DNA of 64,000 nucleotides from Chromatiaceae bacterium (GTDB lineage: Bacteria; Pseudomonadota; Gammaproteobacteria; Chromatiales; Chromatiaceae), in NCBI GenBank assembly GCA_024235175.1, contig JACKMX010000002.1, positions 744,001-808,000 of the forward strand, read 5' to 3'. Numbering within the stretch: position 1 is the stretch's first letter; each line of letters starts with the position of its first letter. The position numbers and the translations under genes are program-made. Positions 57,986-64,000 of the stretch are shown in pieces. The notes under the pieces were generated by a model, which was not told the DNA's origin, did not search any database, and worked only from the letters and a program-made list of their open reading frames with translations.

Positions 57986-58426
57986 CTACCAACAGTTTGA
58001 GTATCCGGCGGTACGATTACCGGTACTGGTGAGTGTCATGGTACTGCACTTGTCATCACTCTGTCCGCCTTTGGGAACTGCCTGAATGGTATAGGTGGTG
58101 GCGGTTGTGGCAAGGCTCAGGTTGTAATACTCCTCTATAGTATTCCGGTCTTCCAGAAATGAGGTGGCGTTGAAAACATCATCAATGCTGTTGATCGCAC
58201 CACCCCCGGAACTGGTATTGTAGTTCATGGTTTCGGTGTAGTTGCGTTCCATAAACTGGGATAGCTGGAGTATCGATCCCTGCACTGCCGCCCGCCGGCT
58301 CTTACGTACCTGATCCTGGTACATCGGGTAGGCGATGGCGCTCAGGATCGCGAAAACCGCGACCGCGATCAACAGCTCCACCAGCGTGAACCCCCTCTGC
58401 TTTCGCCTTAAAAGATCGCTACGCAT
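57986..58426 (-). CDS. pilE: Type IV pilin-like protein (PilE minor pilin)
   Basis: A 146-residue pilin with a prepilin peptidase site RRKQRG-FTLVELLIAVAVFAILSAIAYP, giving a phenylalanine-first mature helix with Glu5. A C-terminal Cys pair (C near 131 and the terminal CW) fits the D-loop. Cut by PilD and methylated, it would enter the pilus as a minor pilin. Its place at the end of the pilW-pilX-pilY1 operon matches PilE of Pseudomonas-type clusters. Confidence 0.93.
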   Translation of the reverse strand: MRSDLLRRKQRGFTLVELLIAVAVFAILSAIAYPMYQDQVRKSRRAAVQGSILQLSQFMERNYTETMNYNTSSGGGAINSIDDVFNATSFLEDRNTIEEYYNLSLATTATTYTIQAVPKGGQSDDKCSTMTLTSTGNRTAGYSNCW

Positions 58427-58431
58427 GGTGC

Positions 58432-58779
58432 TTACTTACCCTCCGAAGGAAGTATCCAGATAGCGTTTACCGTTGGGACTTTCTGCTTAGCATCGACGAT
58501 ATAAGCAACCTCTCCGTTGACCGCCTGGAGCAGCTGCTGCATCAGACTCGCCCCGGCATTCAGACCATACCAGACGGTGTTCTGGGCAAGTCTGTAACGT
58601 TTATCGTCAATCTGCACAATGTTCGCGGGCAGATCCAGATAACGCATGGTACCCTGCGCTTCGAAAAGCCCCAGAGGCGCACCCTCCCCCAGCTCGATTG
58701 CCGACACCGCTGTCCATGCCAGCACGCCCAGAAGCAGGATGAGTGCCCCTATGCCTCTATTTCGCTGAATCTGTTTCAT
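58432..58779 (-). CDS. Small secreted protein of the minor pilin operon
   Basis: About 115 residues from the ATG at 58779 (GGGAGAG upstream); the frame is open to 58821. An N-terminal membrane/signal segment (GALILLLGVLAWTAVSA) leads to a small domain with LDLPANIVQIDDKRYRLAQNTVWY. I do not know a named family with confidence. It sits between pilY1 and pilE, 23 bases after pilY1, so it is likely part of pilus-tip assembly. Confidence 0.7.
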   Translation of the reverse strand: MKQIQRNRGIGALILLLGVLAWTAVSAIELGEGAPLGLFEAQGTMRYLDLPANIVQIDDKRYRLAQNTVWYGLNAGASLMQQLLQAVNGEVAYIVDAKQKVPTVNAIWILPSEGK

Positions 58780-58802
58780 CTGTCTCTCCCGTACCATTCT
58801 GA

Positions 58803-61800
58803 TCAGCGCAGCTGACGCCATGACTGTCGGCCGTCGCGGTAACTGAGCGACTCCAGAGTCTGTTCGATCTCACCCGAAGATCCACTGGTGAACTTGAACT
58901 CCTTGTCCTTGGTCTTGATGACCGCCGGCGTCTTGATAATACCCACTTTCGATTTCTTGCCGGAGGTCGGAACCTTGACCTTTACATCGACACCGTTCAC
59001 TTTTACCCAGATTTCGACATAATCGCCCTCATTAAATGCACCGTCTGCATTCAGATCGAACGGACTGACCGACAGTCGTGAACCATCCACCAGTGACAGT
59101 TCCATCAGCCAGCTGGTGCCGCCGTATTCGCACGGATCCAGGCTCGGAATCGAGGTGCTGAAAATCACCCGCCCATCGCGCAGCAAAGGTGTGCTTACAA
59201 CCCTTTCCCCCTCCCAGCCCCGGAAGGAGAGCGGTGACATCAGATCGATATACCACCCTTTATGCGTTCCCCAGCTGATGCTGTTCTCGGTGGTCACCCT
59301 CAGATCCCAGGGGAAAGGATTTGCAGTTTTAGTGACGTCATCACTCAGCCAGGAGTCTCCCGAACTGTCGGTATAGGTTTCATGGGTGATCTCCTGCTTC
59401 AGCAGATCGTTGCGCCCGCCGGATACCGGTACCGCATTGGTCGCATTGAAATCGTCCCAGATACCGTAAAAACTGTTTTTGCGTTTCGCTGAGCCGTCGC
59501 CGGAGTCAAAGTACTTTCCGGTTCCGAAAAAGACCATCACACCGCCTGTGGGATGATTGGTCACCTCGGGCTTGCTGGTAATCGGCTGCCGTATGTCGTC
59601 TTTATCCTTGGCGGTAAAAAGGGGTGCCGGAAGATTGGCCGCCTGATAGTCGACATCCCATTTGGTGGGATCAGTACCGCTCAGATCGAACGCCCACATG
59701 TTGCCCCACAGATCCCCTGCGTAAGCCCGGTCTGCGATCTTATCGTCGTTATAATCGACCAATATGGGGGAGGCCAGCCCGTTGGGGTTGGAGGAGTCGC
59801 CGACCTTGGTATCGATTTTGCGGATCAGCGTACCGGTAGCTATATCCACGATGAAAAGCACTGCCCGGTTATTTACCGAGGAGAAGCCGTTGCCGAAAAC
59901 CGCGACCCAGGCACCGTTTGCCATACGCGCCACAGTAGGCTGACCGATGGTGTATCCCAGATCTCCGTCCGCAGTGCCGTCCCCTGGTGCGTTACCGTCA
60001 GCATCCGCGTCATCGTCATCGGTGGAAAACTCCCACATGACATCCGCTTTGGTGAAGTTCTCGGGATCGGAAACATCCAGCGCGAATACCGATTTGCCGC
60101 CGGCGCCCGTGGTGCCCAACAGCACTGACTTCCAGCTGCTGTTGATATAGGCATCCTTACCGGAGCTTGGGCCGTCGACGTAGAAACGGTGGCTGTAGTT
60201 CGGATCGCTCAGCTCCCAAAGGTTGGGGATGACAGCCTCAGGAATAAAGCCGAAAAGCTCGTAGCCGGTGTCTCCGCGGAATGCATGCAGCATGCCGTCG
60301 TTGCCCCCTACATAAGCCACTCCCGGACGGTCCTTATAGGCGGTGGAGGAGCGGTAACTGATGTAGCTGGACCCCTCGGTACCGGGCAGTACATTGAATC
60401 CATAGTCCTGCTGGCCGACAAAAAAGGGATCCGAGTTGACGATATCGCCCAAAACCGAGGTTCTCTTGCGGAAAGTGCCATCGGGATCATTACCGATTTC
60501 GAATTTGGTCTGGCCGCGGATATATCTCAGGCGCCGCTTGCCAACGGTATTATTGTCTCCATGCTTGATCGCCGTCTTCAGGCTGTCGGGCGGCGTATGA
60601 GTTGCGTCCCAGAGAAAATCCACGCCGACCTCTCCGTCACCGTCGCTGTCCGCCGCCTCATGGGTGAATATATTGCGTTTGTTGTGCGCCAGTGCGTTTT
60701 TGTTGTCCAGCAGCTTTGCCGCCTCCCAATCCGGATCCAGTTCGGCGGTGTTGGGTTTGGCGTCGATGATCGCGCCGGTGTTCTGGTCGATCTTGTAGCC
60801 GAGCAGTTCGCCGCGCCAATCCTTGCTGTCGAACCTGGCCTGATAGACATAAGTATCGGCGTTGAGCCTGGTGGAGTTGGTGGCAATGGCTGCCGCCGAG
60901 CCGGTGCGGCCGATAATCTGCTCGAGACTTGCGGAGAGCTTGTCGGCAAACTCCTCAGGGTCCGACGCGGAGAAGAAGTCACCGCGGCTGTTGACCGCCG
61001 CGTGCCACAGGTCGTCTATATTCTCCTCCTTGCCAATGATGGAAGGCGCAGGCCAGGTTTCTGTGCCATTCTTCAATTTATCGTAATCCGTGGCGGGATC
61101 CAGTTTACCCATCACACCCAGCCCGACGGTAAAGTTAACCAGATGCTGCCAAAACGCCTCGTCCACCGTGTTGGTGGGCACCAGGTTATCGAGATCGTCC
61201 CGCAGATCCCGGTTCCAGTAGTACATGGCAACATCGGCCAGGGTGTCGCTCTGAAAAGTAAGACTTTCATCTTCCGGCGTACCCGGATCATCGACATTTG
61301 GCGCTCCCTTATAGGGATTGGCCGGTGTGTACTGATACGACTGGTTGTCCGGTCCGGTAATGGCGGGGCCGGCGACGTTGTCGGCGTTGACGGCACCACT
61401 GGTGGATGCGGCGGTCGAGTTCCAGTAGCCATCCGTCATCAGAATATTGTAGCTCTGGCGGCAGGCAAGATGTGCGGTGCCACTGTTGCTCCCGGGAGAT
61501 TCACCCCAGGGCCCGTTGTTGTCGGTGCGTGAAAAATACTGGCCCACATCGTCCAGCGCGCGCCTTAACGGTGTGTCCAAGGTCGGAATCTCGTAGGTGT
61601 AGAGCGAATCGAAAAATTGGGACCTGTAGTCCTTGCTGGTGTCGCTGGGATCGTCCCAGAACTTGCGCACACCCTTGACGACCGCTCCGGGACTGCTCTC
61701 GCTGTCGATGGTTGCCGAGCCCTTGTTGATTGCGGCGAACCCCACGCGCAGACCGACTCCCTGTTCCGCGAACGCGCGTCCGACACCGGCCCTTGCCAGT

Positions 61801-62573
61801 AAAATACGCGAACGGTAGTAGGTGTACCAGTTGGCGAAGTTCTGTATCTCCTCGTCGTAGGTACAGCTTGGCGCATCGGCGCAATCCGAGCGGTTCGCGC
61901 TGCCGGTGAACGGAGCGTTCGCCGATTTGATCTCCACCCGGGTGTAGTTGGCCGCGTTCTCTATCGAGGCCGTCGAACTGACGTCTCCGGTGAAGGTGTA
62001 ATAGAGCGCCGGCCAGAAACTTTGCGTCGAATCAAAGAACGGAACAGTGGCGCTCGTTATGGTGGCCAGGGTTCCGTTGTGTTTCATCCAATAGGCTTTT
62101 TCCGAGTTTTGGACTGTAAGGTTACGGCACCCGGGATTGGGATTAGTGGGCTTCATCGGATTATGGTACGCGCAACTGGGGGAGGCTGCCGCCATCAGAC
62201 TGCCGTCGGCATTAGACCAGGGGCGGTAGGAGACCGCGGGATTGTAATAGATCTTGTTGATAGCGCTGCTGCGGACCCATCTGTCATAGACGTTGTTGGA
62301 CTGGTCGAAGGAGATCACATAGTTGCCGTACTCTTTGCTGCTGTGGTACAGATTCGGCTGGCGCGGATAAACAAAGTATGGATAGCGCAGACTGTCCGGC
62401 ATCATCTCCCAATGCATCGAGCCCGAATCGTCCAGTGTGAACATCACGTTGGGCTCGATTGAACCGCCGAGAAACAGCGGCACCTGGGCTGGAGCCGCAT
62501 TCACTGTCCAGGCCTGCAACCCAGTGACGAGCATCGCGGCCAGACCAAAGGCATTTCGTTTAACACTGTTCAT
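58803..62573 (-). CDS. pilY1: Type IV pilus tip adhesin PilY1
   Basis: A 1256-residue secreted protein with a signal peptide ending near VNA-A (26). Close to the mature N-terminus is a VWA/MIDAS-like LDDSGSM (47-53), part of the variable N-terminal region. The C-terminal half is the PilC/PilY1 beta-propeller (GVAYVGGNDGMLHAFRGDTGYELFGFIPEAV, SVFALDVSDPENF). It has acidic calcium-binding-like stretches (DDDDADADGNAPGDG). PilY1 caps the pilus with the minor pilins and acts in adhesion and surface sensing. Confidence 0.95.
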   Translation of the reverse strand: MNSVKRNAFGLAAMLVTGLQAWTVNAAPAQVPLFLGGSIEPNVMFTLDDSGSMHWEMMPDSLRYPYFVYPRQPNLYHSSKEYGNYVISFDQSNNVYDRWVRSSAINKIYYNPAVSYRPWSNADGSLMAAASPSCAYHNPMKPTNPNPGCRNLTVQNSEKAYWMKHNGTLATITSATVPFFDSTQSFWPALYYTFTGDVSSTASIENAANYTRVEIKSANAPFTGSANRSDCADAPSCTYDEEIQNFANWYTYYRSRILLARAGVGRAFAEQGVGLRVGFAAINKGSATIDSESSPGAVVKGVRKFWDDPSDTSKDYRSQFFDSLYTYEIPTLDTPLRRALDDVGQYFSRTDNNGPWGESPGSNSGTAHLACRQSYNILMTDGYWNSTAASTSGAVNADNVAGPAITGPDNQSYQYTPANPYKGAPNVDDPGTPEDESLTFQSDTLADVAMYYWNRDLRDDLDNLVPTNTVDEAFWQHLVNFTVGLGVMGKLDPATDYDKLKNGTETWPAPSIIGKEENIDDLWHAAVNSRGDFFSASDPEEFADKLSASLEQIIGRTGSAAAIATNSTRLNADTYVYQARFDSKDWRGELLGYKIDQNTGAIIDAKPNTAELDPDWEAAKLLDNKNALAHNKRNIFTHEAADSDGDGEVGVDFLWDATHTPPDSLKTAIKHGDNNTVGKRRLRYIRGQTKFEIGNDPDGTFRKRTSVLGDIVNSDPFFVGQQDYGFNVLPGTEGSSYISYRSSTAYKDRPGVAYVGGNDGMLHAFRGDTGYELFGFIPEAVIPNLWELSDPNYSHRFYVDGPSSGKDAYINSSWKSVLLGTTGAGGKSVFALDVSDPENFTKADVMWEFSTDDDDADADGNAPGDGTADGDLGYTIGQPTVARMANGAWVAVFGNGFSSVNNRAVLFIVDIATGTLIRKIDTKVGDSSNPNGLASPILVDYNDDKIADRAYAGDLWGNMWAFDLSGTDPTKWDVDYQAANLPAPLFTAKDKDDIRQPITSKPEVTNHPTGGVMVFFGTGKYFDSGDGSAKRKNSFYGIWDDFNATNAVPVSGGRNDLLKQEITHETYTDSSGDSWLSDDVTKTANPFPWDLRVTTENSISWGTHKGWYIDLMSPLSFRGWEGERVVSTPLLRDGRVIFSTSIPSLDPCEYGGTSWLMELSLVDGSRLSVSPFDLNADGAFNEGDYVEIWVKVNGVDVKVKVPTSGKKSKVGIIKTPAVIKTKDKEFKFTSGSSGEIEQTLESLSYRDGRQSWRQLR

Positions 62574-62592
62574 CGAGACCCCCTAGGTTCTC

Positions 62593-63144
62593 TTACCACT
62601 TGTATACGCTCTGCAGCACCACAACGGTACTGGCCGTTCCGCCCACCCCGCGCGCGGTCACCTGCAGATAGATATCCGAAGTATCCAGCGATTGCGCCGC
62701 TTCCAGGCTTTCGGAGCTGGGCGGCAGCTTTTCTATAATATAAGCCGGCTGCGAATCCACTCCGGGCAGTTTGCTGTCGCCGGTCAATGCCACTCCCTTA
62801 TTGTCCCACCAGGTCTGATCCGCTTCCTCCCACCAGGGTTTGCTGGTGGAACTGTCGGGATCCGGCGAAGCGAAATCCCAAAGTGGATTTGTGTCATAGG
62901 GGTCGCTCACAACCCTCAGGGTCATGGAGTGCAGATCGGTCTGAGAGGCTATCCACACCTCCGCCGCGCGCAGTGCCGATTCCGCCGCCTGAAACGCGGT
63001 GTTTCTGTCACGCATGTTACCCGCCATTCTCTCTTCAAGGATGTTGGTATCCATGGTGGAGATGCCGAATATCGTCATGATCAGCAGTATCATCAGGGCA
63101 GTGATCATCACCGCACCCTGTTGGCGTATTCGATCAGTTCTCAT
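62593..63144 (-). CDS. pilX: Type IV pilus minor pilin PilX
   Basis: About 183 residues from the ATG at 63144, which overlaps the pilW stop by four bases. N-terminus QQGAVMITALMILLIMTIFGISTMDTNILEERMAGN-MRDRNTAFQAAESALRAAE is the PilX signature, including the conserved NxxxRxxAFQAAEAALR-like block. It is a helper in pilus priming with PilW and PilY1. Confidence 0.93.
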   Translation of the reverse strand: MRTDRIRQQGAVMITALMILLIMTIFGISTMDTNILEERMAGNMRDRNTAFQAAESALRAAEVWIASQTDLHSMTLRVVSDPYDTNPLWDFASPDPDSSTSKPWWEEADQTWWDNKGVALTGDSKLPGVDSQPAYIIEKLPPSSESLEAAQSLDTSDIYLQVTARGVGGTASTVVVLQSVYKW

Positions 63145-64000
63145 GGCAGCTTGTTCCTGATACCGACCGTTGCGGTCATGGTCTGAGTCATCTCCTTGCG
63201 ATCGATGGTGACGTTCTGGCTCTTTGATACCAGAGTCAGAATCATGCGCACGCTGGTCACATTGGCCCAATCGGATACGGTGGTGCCGTTGATATACTGG
63301 TCGGCCGCCAGATCACTGTTGGTGTCCTCTCCGTACAGCAACTGAAGTTCCTTTACACCATCCACCAGCTCCTGCGGGGTACCGCCGTTTTCCCGCACGA
63401 ACAGAGCCGGCTGACCGAAACTGTTCTGCGCCACAAAATAATCGGAGTGGATGAACCTGAACACCTCGGCATCGGTCGAATAGGGCTTGCTCAGGCGCGC
63501 GCTTTTATTGCTGGTGCTGCCATGATCGATCTGAACCTCGCTCGAACCCTTGGTTACCCCGGTGATCCTGAACAGATCGGAAGTTTCACAATCGGTGACC
63601 AGCACGTAGTCGTTCGTGCTCAACCCACAGCTCGAATCCCCGTTGACCGTCAAACTGTCGCTGTCCGATGTCATCGCCGTTTTCAGGTTCCCGCCGCAGG
63701 AGTCGATCCGCTCGGCCCGGCTGACGGTAATAACGTCGCTGTCTTTGACAGGATCGGGCTGGCCGGAAACATAGCCGGGATCGTCTGAAGTCGAACCGGT
63801 ATTGCCGTACAGCGGAGAGAATGCACTGCCGTCATATTCATAGCCGCGTATCGACTGATCGGAGCTGAAGGTGCCGCTGCCCGGCATACTGCTGGCCAGT
63901 ACATTGGGAACCACCGCGGCCAGGTTGCCGCACCCCTGGTAGCCGGACATGCGGATGTTGCGCGACAACACCTCCATCGCGTAACGGCCGTTCTCCTGAA
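63141..64000 (-). CDS. pilW: Type IV pilus minor pilin PilW (partial, runs off the window)
   Basis: The frame is open to the window edge; the sequence just upstream of the first ATG (QENGRYA-MEVLSRNIRMSGYQGCGN) is the conserved PilW segment following the prepilin helix. The true start and prepilin leader therefore lie beyond base 64000. The visible ~285 residues include the PilW beta domain. It couples to pilX by an ATGA overlap. Confidence 0.92.
   Translation of the reverse strand, partial: QENGRYAMEVLSRNIRMSGYQGCGNLAAVVPNVLASSMPGSGTFSSDQSIRGYEYDGSAFSPLYGNTGSTSDDPGYVSGQPDPVKDSDVITVSRAERIDSCGGNLKTAMTSDSDSLTVNGDSSCGLSTNDYVLVTDCETSDLFRITGVTKGSSEVQIDHGSTSNKSARLSKPYSTDAEVFRFIHSDYFVAQNSFGQPALFVRENGGTPQELVDGVKELQLLYGEDTNSDLAADQYINGTTVSDWANVTSVRMILTLVSKSQNVTIDRKEMTQTMTATVGIRNKLP

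Overview
The window reads as chromosome from a chemolithoautotrophic, probably sulfur-oxidising gammaproteobacterium. The evidence is a form II RuBisCO (cbbM) with its CbbQ/CbbO activase and a CbbR regulator, assimilatory nitrate and urea systems, and a standard gammaproteobacterial gene complement (argA/argE, znuABC-zur, dusA, rimO, ispH, type IV minor pilins). The lineage is an inference from gene content; Sedimenticola/Thiodiazotropha-like symbionts or their free-living relatives would fit. I saw no rRNA, tRNA, CRISPR array or intact transposase gene.

Layout. 0.2-6.1 kb: ilvD, a TetR regulator overlapping argE, a DUF192 lipoprotein, argA. 6.1-12.4 kb: carbon fixation (cbbR divergent from cbbM-cbbQ-cbbO). 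12.9-16.2 kb: a chemoreceptor, a secreted PilJ-domain protein and an orphan NirD-like protein with an altered Rieske motif. 16.6-19.5 kb: a His-rich secreted protein, a sodium:solute symporter and a metallophosphoesterase. 19.6-30.4 kb: nitrate assimilation, with nirB-nirD-nasA-(fused DmsB/DmsC-like subunit) divergent from narK and a PP2C/protein-kinase fusion. Both directions start from recognisable sigma-54 promoters. 30.5-33.6 kb: a compact HprK-like kinase / PqqD-like / Tat-secreted Gly-rich protein / nucleotidyltransferase cluster, the best candidate here for an under-described system. 33.6-46 kb: hinT, then the ABC urea transporter urtABCDE (sigma-54-type promoter before urtA) running into urease genes ureD-ureAB(fused)-ureC-ureE-ureF-ureG. 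46-49.6 kb: zinc homeostasis (zur; divergent znuABC). 49.8-57.9 kb: dusA, two tandem 34-residue membrane peptides behind a CRP-type box, a phosphotransferase/ATPase fusion, a DUF2892 protein, rimO, a 46-residue Cys-rich membrane protein, cobalamin adenosyltransferase, slpA and ispH. 58-64 kb: type IV pilus tip/minor pilin operon pilW(partial)-pilX-pilY1-small protein-pilE.

Functional logic. CO2 fixation, nitrate reduction to ammonia and urea uptake/hydrolysis together give an autotroph its carbon and nitrogen. The sigma-54 promoters suggest both nitrogen routes answer to NtrC. The intergenic regions are rich in short mobile or palindromic repeats. They include a three-copy TA-flanked MITE whose ends form the stop codons of ureD and znuB, an element that has split the cbbO terminator, and several REP-like hairpin families.
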